A stretch of DNA of 64,000 nt from Curtobacterium poinsettiae (GTDB taxonomy: Bacteria; Actinomycetota; Actinomycetes; Actinomycetales; Microbacteriaceae): contig NZ_CP106879.1 of NCBI RefSeq assembly GCF_025677645.1, positions 2,480,001 to 2,544,000 of the forward strand. Direction: 5' to 3'. Shown piece after piece: positions 34,611 to 45,925 of the stretch. The position numbers and the translations under genes were made by a program. Under the pieces are notes generated by a model, which saw only the letters and a program-made list of their open reading frames with translations, was not told where the DNA came from and made no database searches. The first letter of the stretch is position 1. Each line of letters begins with the position of its first letter.

Positions 34611-36208
34611 TGACGGTTTCCATCGCAGCCAGCGGCGATGCCGCGCGGGCCATCGAACACGTGGTCCCGCGGCTCGTCGCTGACCTGGTGGCCTCGGGCA
34701 TCACCGCCCAGGACGCCGATCTGTGGGGAACCGCCGCCGAGGCCGAGGCGTCGAAGCGCCTCGGCTGGGTGGAGGCCGTCTCGGTCTCCCGCCCGCTCGT
34801 CGCCGAGGTGACCGCGCTGCGCGAGTCGCTCCGTGCCGAAGGGGTCGACCGCGTCGTCCTCGCCGGCATGGGCGGCTCGTCCCTCGCACCCGAGGTCATC
34901 ACGCGCACCGCCGGAGTGCCCCTCACGGTCCTCGACTCGACCGACCCCGCACAGGTCCGCGCCGCCGTGACGACCGACCTCGAGCGCACCGTGCTCGTGG
35001 TCTCGTCGAAGTCCGGCTCGACGCTCGAGACCGATTCGCAGCGTCGTGTCTACGAGCAGGCCTTCCGCGACGCCGGCATCGACCCGGCCCGCCGCATCGT
35101 CGTCGTCACCGACCCGGGCTCCGCGCTCGAGGCCGCTGCGGTCGACGCCGGCTACCGCGTCTTCACCGCCGACCCCACGGTCGGCGGCCGCTACTCCGCG
35201 CTCACCGCCTTCGGCCTCGTGCCGTCCGGGCTCGCGGGAGCGGACATCGCCGAGCTCCTCGACGAGGCCGACGCGATCTCCGCGCTGCTCTCGGTCGACC
35301 TGGACGAGAACCCCGGGCTCGTGCTCGGTGCGGTCCTCGCCGGCACCGAGCCGCTGCGCGACAAGATCGCCATCGTGCCCGACGGCACGCACATCGTCGG
35401 CTTCGGCGACTGGGTCGAACAGCTGATCGCCGAGTCGACCGGCAAGGACGGCCGCGGCCTGCTGCCCGTCGTCCTGCACGCGGACTCCCCCGAGGTCTCC
35501 GCCGGCCTGCCCGACGTCCAGGTGATCCGCCTGGTCGGATCGCGCGAGGACGAGCGTCACGTGACCGAGGGCGAGGTCGAGATCACCGGCACGCTCGGTG
35601 GCCAGATCCTCGTCTGGGAGTACGCCGTCGCGGTCGCTGGTCGCCTGCTCGGCATCAACCCCTTCGACCAGCCCGACGTCGAGGCCGCCAAGGTCGCGAC
35701 CCGTGCGCTGCTCGACGACCGGCCCGCTCCGGCTGCACCGGCGTTCTCCGAGGGCGGCATCGCCGTCCGCGCGACGCCCGGACTGGCGGTCGGTGCGACG
35801 CTCGCGGAAGCCGTGGCGGGCCTCCTGTCCGCCCTCGACCCGACCGGCTACGTGTCGGTGCAGGCGTACGTCGACCGCACCACGAACAGCGGCCTCGAGT
35901 CGCTGCGCGACGCGATCGCGGCGCGCACGGAGCGTCCCGTCACGTTCGGGTACGGTCCGCGGTTCCTGCACTCGACCGGCCAGTACCACAAGGGCGGCCC
36001 CGCCACGGGAGTGTTCCTCCAGATCGTGGCCGACGAGACGGAGGACCTGGCGATCCCGGGTCGGCCGTTCACGTTCGGGCAGCTCCTCCGGGCCCAGGCA
36101 GCCGGCGACGCGAGTGTCCTCGCCGAGCACGGCCGGCCGGTCCTCACCCTCACGACGTCGGACGTCCACGCCGCCACCGCGGCGATCACGTCCGCCGTCT
36201 CCCACTGA
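34610..36208 (+). CDS. pgi: Glucose-6-phosphate isomerase
   Basis: A 532-residue SIS-fold isomerase converting glucose-6-phosphate and fructose-6-phosphate. Visible marks are the sugar-phosphate loops VLAGMGGSSLAPEV and VVSSKSGSTLET, the active-site glutamate in IVGFGDWVEQLIAESTGK and the late RFLHSTGQYHKGGP. The start is GTG 34610, sharing the last base of the tal stop TAG. Placing pgi inside the tkt-tal/zwf-opcA-pgl run couples the branch point of glycolysis and the oxidative pentose phosphate pathway to one transcript. Confidence 0.94.
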   Translation: MTVSIAASGDAARAIEHVVPRLVADLVASGITAQDADLWGTAAEAEASKRLGWVEAVSVSRPLVAEVTALRESLRAEGVDRVVLAGMGGSSLAPEVITRTAGVPLTVLDSTDPAQVRAAVTTDLERTVLVVSSKSGSTLETDSQRRVYEQAFRDAGIDPARRIVVVTDPGSALEAAAVDAGYRVFTADPTVGGRYSALTAFGLVPSGLAGADIAELLDEADAISALLSVDLDENPGLVLGAVLAGTEPLRDKIAIVPDGTHIVGFGDWVEQLIAESTGKDGRGLLPVVLHADSPEVSAGLPDVQVIRLVGSREDERHVTEGEVEITGTLGGQILVWEYAVAVAGRLLGINPFDQPDVEAAKVATRALLDDRPAPAAPAFSEGGIAVRATPGLAVGATLAEAVAGLLSALDPTGYVSVQAYVDRTTNSGLESLRDAIAARTERPVTFGYGPRFLHSTGQYHKGGPATGVFLQIVADETEDLAIPGRPFTFGQLLRAQAAGDASVLAEHGRPVLTLTTSDVHAATAAITSAVSH

Positions 36209-36230
36209 CTCGTAAGGAGTTCACCGACTC

Positions 36231-37769
36231 ATGTCACCGGTGGCAATCACTCCGGAGCACAACCCGCTCCGGCTGCCGACGGATCGTCGACTGAACCGGA
36301 TCGCGGGACCGAGCACGCTCATCATCTTCGGCGTGACGGGCGACCTGTCACGCAAGAAGCTGATGCCCGCGGTCTACGACCTGGCCAACCGGGGGCTCCT
36401 GCCCCCGGGGTTCGCGCTCGTCGGGTTCGCCCGTCGCGACTGGGAGGACCAAGACTTCTCCCAGCTCGTGCACGACGCCGTGAAGGAGCACTCGCGCACC
36501 CCGTTCGACGAGGGCGTCTGGCGTCAGCTCGAACAAGGCATCCGCTTCGTCCAGGGCTCGTTCGACGACCCCGAGGCGTTCCGCGAGCTCAAGCGCACCG
36601 TCGACGACCTCGACGCCGAGCGCGGGACGCTGGGCAACCACGCGTTCTACCTGTCCATCCCGCCGAAGATGTTCCCGGTCGTCACCGAGCAGCTGAAGCT
36701 GTCCGGGCTGACCGAGAAGCGCGAGGGCTCCTGGAGCCGCGTGGTCGTCGAGAAGCCCTTCGGCTCCGACCTCCGCACCGCGCGCGAACTCAACGCGATC
36801 GTCGAGAGCGTCTTCGCCCCCGACGACGTGTTCCGCATCGACCACTACCTCGGCAAGGAGACCGTCCAGAACCTGCTGACGCTCCGGTTCGCGAACCAGA
36901 TGTACGAACCCATCTGGAACTCGAACTACGTCGACCACGTCCAGATCACGATGGCCGAGGACATCGGCGTCGCCGGACGCGCCGCGTACTACGACGGCAT
37001 CGGTGCGGCGCGCGACGTCATCCAGAACCACCTCCTGCAGCTCCTCGCCCTCACCGCGATGGAGGAGCCCGTCTCGTTCAAGGCCGCTGACCTGCGCGCC
37101 GAGAAGGAGAAGGTGCTCTCCGCCGTGCGCCTGCCGGAAGACCTGTCGACCGCCACTGCCCGCGGGCAGTACGACGGTGGCTGGCAGGGCGGCGAGAAGG
37201 TGCTCGGCTTCCTCGAGGAGGCCGGGATGAACCCGGAGTCCGGTACCGAGACCTACGCGGCGATCAAGCTCGACATCGCCACACGTCGCTGGCAGGGCGT
37301 CCCGTTCTACCTGCGCGCCGGCAAGCGTCTCGGCCGTCGTGTGACCGAGATCGCGATCGTGTTCAAGCGCGTCCCCGAGGACGTCTACGGCAACACGCAG
37401 TCCCCGCTCGGCCAGAACGCGCTCGTCATCCGTGTCCAGCCGGACGAGGGCGTCACGCTCCGCTTCGGCTCGAAGGTCCCCGGCGTCGGCACCCAGGTGC
37501 GCGACGTGACGATGGACTTCGGCTACGGCCATGCGTTCACCGAAGCATCCCCCGAGGCGTACGAGCGACTCATCCTCGACGTGCTCCTCGGTGACCCGCC
37601 GCTGTTCCCGCGGCACCAGGAGGTCGAGCTGTCCTGGAAGATCCTCGACCCCATCGAGGAGTTCTGGGCCACGCAGGGCCAGCCCGAGCAGTACCGTCCC
37701 GGCACGTGGGGCCCGGCATCCGCCGACGCCCTGCTCGCCCGCGACGGTCGGACCTGGAGGCGTCCGTGA
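36231..37769 (+). CDS. zwf: Glucose-6-phosphate 1-dehydrogenase
   Basis: A 512-residue enzyme of the first oxidative pentose phosphate step, producing NADPH. It has the Rossmann FGVTGDLSRKKL, the active-site signature FRIDHYLGKETVQN and EKPFGSDL. The ATG at 36231 has TAAGGAG 11 bases upstream. Its stop TGA overlaps the GTG of opcA, whose product is known to be needed for or to tune this enzyme in cyanobacteria and corynebacteria. Confidence 0.97.
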   Translation: MSPVAITPEHNPLRLPTDRRLNRIAGPSTLIIFGVTGDLSRKKLMPAVYDLANRGLLPPGFALVGFARRDWEDQDFSQLVHDAVKEHSRTPFDEGVWRQLEQGIRFVQGSFDDPEAFRELKRTVDDLDAERGTLGNHAFYLSIPPKMFPVVTEQLKLSGLTEKREGSWSRVVVEKPFGSDLRTARELNAIVESVFAPDDVFRIDHYLGKETVQNLLTLRFANQMYEPIWNSNYVDHVQITMAEDIGVAGRAAYYDGIGAARDVIQNHLLQLLALTAMEEPVSFKAADLRAEKEKVLSAVRLPEDLSTATARGQYDGGWQGGEKVLGFLEEAGMNPESGTETYAAIKLDIATRRWQGVPFYLRAGKRLGRRVTEIAIVFKRVPEDVYGNTQSPLGQNALVIRVQPDEGVTLRFGSKVPGVGTQVRDVTMDFGYGHAFTEASPEAYERLILDVLLGDPPLFPRHQEVELSWKILDPIEEFWATQGQPEQYRPGTWGPASADALLARDGRTWRRP

Positions 37770-38710
37770 AGATCGACATGCCCGACACCACGGTGTCGAA
37801 GATCCAGAAGAAGCTCGTCCGCATCCGCGAAGAGGGCGGCGCCGTCGCCCTCGGCCGCGTGCTGACCCTCATCATCTCGACGGCCCTCGGCCACGAGGAA
37901 GAGGCGATCGAGGCGGCGAACGAGGCGTCCCGCGAGCACCCGATGCGCGTGATCATCGTCTCGAAGAACAGCGGTGACACGAAGTCCCCCGGCCGCCTCG
38001 ACGCGCAGATCCGCGTCGGCAGCGACGCGGGTGCGAGCGAGGTCATCGTCCTCCGTGCGTACGGCGAGACCGCGACCGACGAGGAGAGCCTGGTCACCGG
38101 CCTCCTGCTGCCGGACGCACCCGTCGTCGCATGGTGGCCGCAGACCGCTCCCGAGCAGCCCGCGGCGTCAGCCCTCGGCCGCATCGCGCAGCGACGGATC
38201 ACGGACGCGGCCGCGCAGAAGGACCCGAACGACGCGATCGAGGCGCTCGGCGCGTCCTACGTGCCGGGTGACACCGACTTCGCGTGGACCCGTCTGACCC
38301 TGTGGCGGAACCAGCTCGCCGCGGCGCTCGACCAGCCGCCGTACGAGCCGATCACCGCAGTCGAGGTCTCCGGAGCGTCTGACAGCCCGTCGACGATCCT
38401 CCTCGCCGCCTGGCTCCAGCTGCAGCTCCGGGTGCCGGTGTCCGTCGTCACGTCGCCGCGCGCGACGGGGTCGAGCGGCATCCACGGTGTGCAGCTCGTC
38501 CGCGAGTCCGGCACCATCGAGCTCGAGCGTTCCCTGGTGGACGTCGCCACGCTCTCGATGCCCGGGCAGCCGACGCACGACCTGTCGCTGCCACGCCGCA
38601 ACCTGCGCGACTGCCTGGCCGAGGAACTCCGTAGACTCGACCCGGACGTCCTCTTCGGAGACGTCGTCAAGCACGGGGTGCCCCAGCTGCGCGAGACCAT
38701 CGCCCGCTGA
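37766..38710 (+). CDS. opcA: Glucose-6-phosphate dehydrogenase assembly protein OpcA
   Basis: A 314-residue OpcA protein, without catalytic motifs of its own. Recognisable stretches are VKIDMPDTTVSKIQKKLVRI at the start, PVVAWWPQTAPE, DTDFAWTRLTLWRNQLAAAL and DLSLPRRNLRDCLAEELRRL. It assists oligomerisation or redox control of Zwf. GTG 37766 overlaps the zwf stop and has GGAGG five bases upstream. A strong terminator hairpin stands between it and pgl. Confidence 0.94.
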   Translation: MKIDMPDTTVSKIQKKLVRIREEGGAVALGRVLTLIISTALGHEEEAIEAANEASREHPMRVIIVSKNSGDTKSPGRLDAQIRVGSDAGASEVIVLRAYGETATDEESLVTGLLLPDAPVVAWWPQTAPEQPAASALGRIAQRRITDAAAQKDPNDAIEALGASYVPGDTDFAWTRLTLWRNQLAAALDQPPYEPITAVEVSGASDSPSTILLAAWLQLQLRVPVSVVTSPRATGSSGIHGVQLVRESGTIELERSLVDVATLSMPGQPTHDLSLPRRNLRDCLAEELRRLDPDVLFGDVVKHGVPQLRETIAR

Positions 38711-38723
38711 TCCACACCCCACA

Positions 38724-38760
38724 CGGTCGGGCCGCCTGTCTGGTGCAGGCGGCCCGACCG
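38724..38760 (+). terminator. Terminator of opcA
   Basis: A perfect 15-base stem CGGTCGGGCCGCCTG/CAGGCGGCCCGACCG with a seven-base loop, 13 bases after the opcA stop. It separates pgl, which must be read by leak-through or from its own promoter. Confidence 0.85.
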
Positions 38761-38810
38761 GACCGAAGGCGGTCGGACGACCGGTCGGCCGCCACGAACA
38801 CGGGAGTCAC

Positions 38811-39581
38811 GTGACCAACGAACGGCGGGTGCTCGTGCACCCGGACAAGCAGGCCCTCGGCGCTTCGGTCGCCGCACGCTTCATCACCAAGATCATCGAC
38901 GTGCTCGACGAGCAGGAGCGTGCCGACATCGCGATCAGCGGTGGCTCGGTGTCGTCCCTCGTCCTCGCCGCGATCGGCCAGTCGCCGGCTCGTGAGAGCG
39001 TCGACTGGTCGAAGGTCCACGTGTGGTGGGTCGACGAGCGCTGGGTGCCGGCCGGTGACGCCGACCGCAACACCACGGGGACGCAGACCGACTTCTTCGA
39101 CCACGTCGACATCCCGGAGTCGAACATCCACCCGATGCCCGCGTCCGACGCCGGCATCGACATCGAGCAGGCTGCGCTGCAGTACGAGCGCGAGCTGCAG
39201 GACGCCGCGTACGAGGGCGCCGTCGCTCCGCGCTTCGACATCACGCTGCTCGGCGTCGGTCCCGACGGACACACCGCCTCGCTCTTCCCGGAGTTCCCGC
39301 AGCTCACGGTCACCGACCGTGCCGTCGTGTCGGTCGACGACTCCCCCAAGCCGCCGCCGCAGCGTCTGACCGTCACCTTCCCCGTGATCAACGCCTCGCA
39401 GCGCGTCTGGGTGATCCTCTCCGGCGCCGAGAAGGCCTCGGTCCTCGGGCTGGCCCTCGCCGGTGCGTCGATCGAAGACGTCCCCGTCGGTGGCGTGCAG
39501 GGTCGCAAGCGCACGGTCTTCTTCGTGGACCAGGATGCCGCGCGCGACGTCCCCGAGAACCTCATCGCGTCGACGTACTAG
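38811..39581 (+). CDS. pgl: 6-phosphogluconolactonase
   Basis: A 256-residue lactonase of the DevB type that hydrolyses 6-phosphogluconolactone, the product of Zwf. It has ADIAISGGSVSSLVLAAI, VHVWWVDERWVP, the active-site LLGVGPDGHTASLFPEF and VWVILSGAEKA. GTG 38811 begins VTNERRVLVHPD, with a GGGAG site upstream. It ends the pentose phosphate run; the next enzyme, 6-phosphogluconate dehydrogenase, is not in the window. Confidence 0.95.
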   Translation: MTNERRVLVHPDKQALGASVAARFITKIIDVLDEQERADIAISGGSVSSLVLAAIGQSPARESVDWSKVHVWWVDERWVPAGDADRNTTGTQTDFFDHVDIPESNIHPMPASDAGIDIEQAALQYERELQDAAYEGAVAPRFDITLLGVGPDGHTASLFPEFPQLTVTDRAVVSVDDSPKPPPQRLTVTFPVINASQRVWVILSGAEKASVLGLALAGASIEDVPVGGVQGRKRTVFFVDQDAARDVPENLIASTY

Positions 39582-39594
39582 ACGCGCGTTCCTG

Positions 39595-39640
39595 ACGGAC
39601 GGGAGGCCCGGTGCCAGCTGGCACCGGGCCTCCCGTCCGT
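39595..39640. repeat. Palindromic repeat, copy 6: perfect 46-base palindrome
   Basis: Two 23-base halves centred on CCAG/CTGG, left half beginning ACGGACGGGAGGCCCGGTG. It starts 14 bases after the pgl stop, a terminator position. It differs from copy 3 by a compensated change (CC for TC in the left arm, GG for GA in the right). Confidence 0.9.
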
Positions 39641-39672
39641 TTGTGGTGGCGCTCACCGCGCGCCGCGCCCGA

Positions 39673-39752
39673 CACGACTCCCCGCCGAAGCAACGCCGAG
39701 TGGTCACGAACTGTCGGCTACGCGGATGCCGGACGACGGTTCGCGCCACCTC
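39673..39752. repeat. Second intergenic repeat family, copy 2
   Basis: Matches 23876-23919 at 34 of 44 positions, starting CACGACTCCCCG and ending CTGTCG. An imperfect complementary arm (ends near CCACCTC, 39752) follows. As at copy 1, it lies within 150 bases of a long palindrome. The rest of the 282-base pgl-rbpA gap holds the rbpA terminator and no gene. Confidence 0.55.
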
Positions 39753-39813
39753 GACGCACCGCACGCGGCATGTCGTGACCGCTCGGCGAGCGAGCCGCCC
39801 GCGCCCCGGACAC

Positions 39814-39850
39814 ACGAAGGCCCCTGCACCATCGGTGCAGGGGCCTTCGT
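39814..39850 (-). terminator. Terminator of secG-rbpA
   Basis: A perfect 17-base stem (left arm ACGAAGGCCCCTGCACC) with an ATC loop, 13 bases beyond the rbpA stop on the minus strand. Confidence 0.88.
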
Positions 39851-39863
39851 CAGCGTGCGTGCG

Positions 39864-40232
39864 CTAGCTCTTCTTCGCCATGGTGCCGCGACGCTCTCGG
39901 AGCTGCTGGAGCGCGTCCTCGAGGAGCTGCGCTGCCTCTTCCTCGGTGCGGCGTTCCTTCACGTACGCGAGGTGGGTCTTGTAGGGCTCCGTCTTGGAGA
40001 CCACGGGCGGGTTCTCCTTGTCGCGACCGGCCGGCAGACCACTCGACGGCGAGTCCACCGTCTCGGGGATCTCTTCGTCGGGCAGGTTCGCGGCGAAGTA
40101 CCGCACGACCTCGTTGCCGAGGGCGTCCCAGTACGAGATCGCCACCCGCTCTGCCTGGACCCCGCGGTCCTGTTCGCCCATCGGTCCCGCGCCGACGCGG
40201 GACCCTCGGATTGCACTGCCTCCGCTTGCCAT
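39864..40232 (-). CDS. rbpA: RNA polymerase-binding protein RbpA
   Basis: A 122-residue actinobacterial transcription factor that binds the principal sigma factor and RNA polymerase and stabilises the open promoter complex. The N-terminal MASGGSAIRGSRVGAGPMGE is the conserved core-interacting tail, and the central part carries the beta-barrel (RVAISYWDALGNEVVRYFA). The C-terminal sigma-interaction segment KTHLAYVKERRTEEEAAQLL is complete. The zinc-site cysteines of some homologues are absent. ATG 40232 lies three bases after the secG stop, so it is co-translated with secG. Confidence 0.93.
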   Translation of the reverse strand: MASGGSAIRGSRVGAGPMGEQDRGVQAERVAISYWDALGNEVVRYFAANLPDEEIPETVDSPSSGLPAGRDKENPPVVSKTEPYKTHLAYVKERRTEEEAAQLLEDALQQLRERRGTMAKKS

Positions 40233-40235
40233 GGA

Positions 40236-40487
40236 TCAGACCCCCGCCGTGAACTTGTTGATGAGACCGAGCACGATGATGGAGACGATCCAGACCAGAC
40301 CGAGGATCACCGTGATGCGGTTGAGGTTGCGCTCGGCCACACCGGACGCACCGAGGTTGCTCGTGACCCCACCGCCGAACATGTCGGAGAGGCCACCACC
40401 GCGGCCCTTGTGCAGCAGGATGAGGAGCGTGAGCAGGAGGCTCGTGATTGCGAGCAGGACCTGCAGCACGACGGAGAGTATCGCCAC
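40236..40487 (-). CDS. secG: Protein translocase subunit SecG
   Basis: An 83-residue membrane protein of the SecYEG channel with two helices: residues about 3-25 (VVLQVLLAITSLLLTLLILL) and 56-76 (ITVILGLVWIVSIIVLGL). The conserved loop HKGRGGGLSDMFGGG lies between them, and FGGGVTSNLGASGVAERNLNR is family-typical. GTG start at 40487. It follows tpiA, but a hairpin separates the two, and rbpA follows by three bases. Confidence 0.94.
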   Translation of the reverse strand: MAILSVVLQVLLAITSLLLTLLILLHKGRGGGLSDMFGGGVTSNLGASGVAERNLNRITVILGLVWIVSIIVLGLINKFTAGV

Positions 40488-40520
40488 GACGTACCTTTCG
40501 TGTCAGTCAGCCGTACCAGT

Positions 40521-40549
40521 GTACCGGCCGCGCGGAGCACGGCCGGTAC
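40521..40549 (-). terminator. Terminator of gap-pgk-tpiA
   Basis: A perfect ten-base stem GTACCGGCCG/CGGCCGGTAC with a nine-base loop, 47 bases beyond the tpiA stop and 34 before the secG start. Confidence 0.7.
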
Positions 40550-40595
40550 CTGGACGGGAGTGGTGCGGACGACTGCCCGCGACGATGCCTGTGGA

Positions 40596-41375
40596 CTACA
40601 GTCCGACGTGCTGCCGGAACCGGGCGATGGCCGCGAACTCCTGCACGTCGAGCGAAGCGCCACCGACGAGCGCACCGTCGATGTCGGGCTCGCGGAGGAA
40701 CCCCGCGATGTTACCCGACTTGACGGAGCCGCCGTAGAGCACGCGGGTGTCGGCCGCAGCCTGGTCACCCCAGGCTGCAGCGATGCCACGACGGATGGCC
40801 GCGCACTCGTCCTGCGCCTGCTCGGCCGTGGCCGCCTGGCCGGAGCCGATGGCCCAGACCGGCTCGTACGCCACGACGATGTCGGCGGCCTCGACCGCGT
40901 CGAGCACGACGCGGAGCTGCTCGACCGGGACGACACCGGCGCCGCGCTCCTCGCGCTGCTCGCCGGTCTCGCCGACGCAGACCACGGGCACGAGACCGTG
41001 CTTGACGGCCGCTGCGGTCTTCGCCGCGACGACCTCGTCGGTCTCACCGTGCAGCGTGCGCCGCTCGGAGTGGCCGACGATGACGTACTGGGCGTCGAGT
41101 GCAGCGAGGAACGCGCCGGAGACGTCACCGGTGTAGGCGCCGGAATCGAACTGGGACAGGTCCTGCGCACCGAAGTGGATCGGCAGCTTGTCGGCCGAGA
41201 TGAGCGTCTGCACGCTCCGCAGGTCGGTGAACGGCGGGAACACCGCGACCTCGACGTCGTCGAAGTCGTGCCGGGCGTCCTTGAGCGTCCACGCGAGCTT
41301 CTGCACGGTGGCGATGGCCTGGAGGTGGTCCAGGTTCATCTTCCAGTTGCCCGCGATGAGCGGCGTCCGGGTCAT
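40596..41375 (-). CDS. tpiA: Triose-phosphate isomerase
   Basis: A 259-residue TIM-barrel enzyme interconverting dihydroxyacetone phosphate and glyceraldehyde-3-phosphate. It has GNWKMN with the substrate lysine, the electrophilic histidine in IVGHSERR, the catalytic glutamate in [16 protein letters not shown] and the phosphate loop [14 protein letters not shown] 41375 overlaps the pgk stop as ATGA; a GTG three codons earlier lies inside pgk and is not preferred. Confidence 0.97.
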   Translation of the reverse strand: MTRTPLIAGNWKMNLDHLQAIATVQKLAWTLKDARHDFDDVEVAVFPPFTDLRSVQTLISADKLPIHFGAQDLSQFDSGAYTGDVSGAFLAALDAQYVIVGHSERRTLHGETDEVVAAKTAAAVKHGLVPVVCVGETGEQREERGAGVVPVEQLRVVLDAVEAADIVVAYEPVWAIGSGQAATAEQAQDECAAIRRGIAAAWGDQAAADTRVLYGGSVKSGNIAGFLREPDIDGALVGGASLDVQEFAAIARFRQHVGL

Positions 41376-42589
41376 GCGGTCCACCCCAGTGCTTCGAGAC
41401 CGGGGAGCGACTTGCCCTCGAGGAACTCGAGGCTCGCACCGCCACCGGTCGAGATGTGCCCGAACTGGTCGTCCGAGAAGCCGAGCGACCGGACGGCCGC
41501 GGCGGAGTCGCCACCGCCGACCACACCGAGGCCGTCGACCTCGGTCAGGGCCTGCGCGACCGTCTTCGTGCCGGCGGCGAAGGCCGGGAACTCGAACACG
41601 CCCATCGGGCCGTTCCAGAAGACGGTCTTCGAACCCGAGACGGCCGAGGCGAACCGGGCTGCGGTCTCCGGGCCGATGTCGAGGCCGATGCCGTCCGTGC
41701 CGAACGACGAGGACTCGATGGCGTCCGCCGCCACGGTCTCGTGGTCGGCGTCGGCCGCGAAGCCGGAGGCCACCACGACGTCGGTCGGCAGGTCGATGGT
41801 GACACCGAGCTCCTTCGCCCGCGAGAGGTACTCGCGGACGACGTCGAGCTGGTCGGCCTCGAGCAGCGACTTCGCGACCCCGTGGCCCTGCGCCGCGAGG
41901 AACGTGAAGAGCATGCCGCCACCGATGCAGAGCGTGTCGACCTTCGGCAGGATGTGGTCGATCACGCCGAGCTTGTCGCTGACCTTCGAACCGCCGAGCA
42001 CCACCGTGTAGGGGCGCTCCGGGTCCTTCGTCAGGCGCTCGAGCACGCGGAGCTCGGTCTCGATGAGGGAGCCGGCCGCACTGGGCAGCGCGGACGCGAG
42101 CTCGTAGACCGAGGCCTGCTTGCGGTGCACGACGCCGAAGCCGTCGGAGACGAAGGCGTCCCCGAGGGCGGCGATCCGCTCCGCGAAGGCACGGCGCTCG
42201 TCTGCGTCCTTCGAGGTCTCCTCCGGGTTGAACCGGAGGTTCTCGAGCAGCAGGACGTCGCCGTCCCCGAGGGCCTCGGCGGCCGCGGTCGCTTCGTCAC
42301 CGACGGTCCCGCCGACGAACGTGACCTCCTTGCCGAGCAGCTCGGAGAGCCGCTGCGCCACGGGGGCGAGCGAGTACTCCGGGGCGGGCGAACCATCCGG
42401 GCGCCCGAGGTGCGAGACCACGATGACGCGGGCCCCGGCGTTCACCAGCGTGTTCAGGGTGCCGAGCGACGCCCGCACGCGGCCGTCGTCCGTGATGGTG
42501 CCGTCCTTGAGCGGGACGTTCAGGTCACAACGGACGATGACGCGCTTGCCGGCGAGGTCGCCGAGGTCCTCGAGGGTGCGGAGGGCCAT
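41372..42589 (-). CDS. pgk: Phosphoglycerate kinase
   Basis: A 405-residue glycolytic kinase making ATP from 1,3-bisphosphoglycerate. It has [16 protein letters not shown], the substrate stretch [31 protein letters not shown] and the nucleotide end [18 protein letters not shown]. The common DAFGTAHR segment reads [13 protein letters not shown] here, an acceptable variant. ATG 42589 stands three bases beyond the gap stop, and its own stop overlaps tpiA. Confidence 0.97.
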   Translation of the reverse strand: MALRTLEDLGDLAGKRVIVRCDLNVPLKDGTITDDGRVRASLGTLNTLVNAGARVIVVSHLGRPDGSPAPEYSLAPVAQRLSELLGKEVTFVGGTVGDEATAAAEALGDGDVLLLENLRFNPEETSKDADERRAFAERIAALGDAFVSDGFGVVHRKQASVYELASALPSAAGSLIETELRVLERLTKDPERPYTVVLGGSKVSDKLGVIDHILPKVDTLCIGGGMLFTFLAAQGHGVAKSLLEADQLDVVREYLSRAKELGVTIDLPTDVVVASGFAADADHETVAADAIESSSFGTDGIGLDIGPETAARFASAVSGSKTVFWNGPMGVFEFPAFAAGTKTVAQALTEVDGLGVVGGGDSAAAVRSLGFSDDQFGHISTGGGASLEFLEGKSLPGLEALGWTA

Positions 42590-42592
42590 GTG

Positions 42593-44847
<2,255 letters not shown>

Positions 44848-44922
44848 AGCATCATTCCTAACGTTCGTTCAGTGGTTCCCGCAGATCCGGCGGCACGGGC
44901 GTGGGAGCGGCCGGAGGGACGG

Positions 44923-45822
44923 TCACTCCCGGCCGAGATCTCGGTTCTTCACACGCACGGCGACGCCAGGCATCCCGCGGAGGAGGTTCGCCAACTCGGC
45001 GACGATGGCGACCGAGCGGTGCTTCCCGCCGGTACAGCCGATGGCGATCGTAGCGTGTCTTTTGTTCTCGCGCTGGTACCCCTCGAACACCGGCTCGAGG
45101 ACGGAGGCGTAGCGATCGACGAACGGACGGGCCCCGGCCTGGGCCAGCACGTAGTCCGAGACCGGCTGGTCGAGCCCGGTGTGCGGCCGCAGTTCCGGCA
45201 CCCAGTAGGGGTTCGGGAGGAACCGCACGTCGGCCACCATGTCGGCGTCGGCGGGGAGTCCGTACTTGAAGCCGAAGCTCATCAGCGTGACCTGTACGCC
45301 CACGAAGTGCTCGTCGGCGAAGTGCTCGATGACGGTGTTCGCGAGCTGGTGGATGTTGAGGTCGGAGGTGTCGATCACCACGTCGGACGCCTCGCGGAGG
45401 CCGGCGAGACGCGCCCGTTCGCGGGCGATGCCGTCGAGCAGGGTGTCCTCGCCCTGGAGCGGGTGGGGTCGACGAACCTGCTCGAAGCGCCGGACCAGCA
45501 CGGCGTCGGTGGCCTCGAGGAACAGCACCCGGACCCGCGCGGAGGTGCTCGAGCGGACCTGCTCGACCGCGTGCTCGGGGTCGGTGAAGAACCGCCCGCC
45601 GCGGACGTCGACCACCGTGGCGATCTTCGGGATCTTCTCCCCCGCGCGGTCGGCCAGCTCGGTCAGCGGGGCCAGCATCTGCGTGGGCAGGTTGTCGACG
45701 ACGTACCAGCCCAGGTCTTCGAGGGCCTTACCGACGGTGGACCGCCCGGCCCCGGACATGCCGGTGACGATGAGGATGTCGTGCTGCGACGCGTGGGTGG
45801 TCGCGGTGGCGCTGTCGGTCAT
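44923..45822 (-). CDS. rapZ: RNase adapter protein RapZ (YvcJ family)
   Basis: A 299-residue nucleotide-binding protein. Walker A is [11 protein letters not shown], and [22 protein letters not shown] and the C-terminal [19 protein letters not shown] are hallmarks. In enterobacteria it guides RNase E to small RNAs; in Gram-positives it is an NTPase of unsettled role. ATG 45822. A TAGCCT -10 element at 45887-45892 (minus strand) suggests rapZ-whiA also have their own promoter, apart from uvrC. Confidence 0.94.
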   Translation of the reverse strand: MTDSATATTHASQHDILIVTGMSGAGRSTVGKALEDLGWYVVDNLPTQMLAPLTELADRAGEKIPKIATVVDVRGGRFFTDPEHAVEQVRSSTSARVRVLFLEATDAVLVRRFEQVRRPHPLQGEDTLLDGIARERARLAGLREASDVVIDTSDLNIHQLANTVIEHFADEHFVGVQVTLMSFGFKYGLPADADMVADVRFLPNPYWVPELRPHTGLDQPVSDYVLAQAGARPFVDRYASVLEPVFEGYQRENKRHATIAIGCTGGKHRSVAIVAELANLLRGMPGVAVRVKNRDLGRE

Positions 45823-45886
45823 CTGGGAGTGGGCTCCGTCGTGGCGGCCCGGGCGCGTCGCCCGGGGAGGTCTCGGCTGCCGGACC

Positions 45887-45892
45887 AGGCTA
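45887..45892 (-). promoter_or_regulatory. -10 element upstream of rapZ
   Basis: TAGCCT on the minus strand in the 103-base uvrC-rapZ gap, giving a leader of about 58 bases before the rapZ ATG. Confidence 0.4.
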
Positions 45893-45925
45893 CCGCCCGG
45901 TGGCGGCCGGGAGGCGCGGGGTTCG

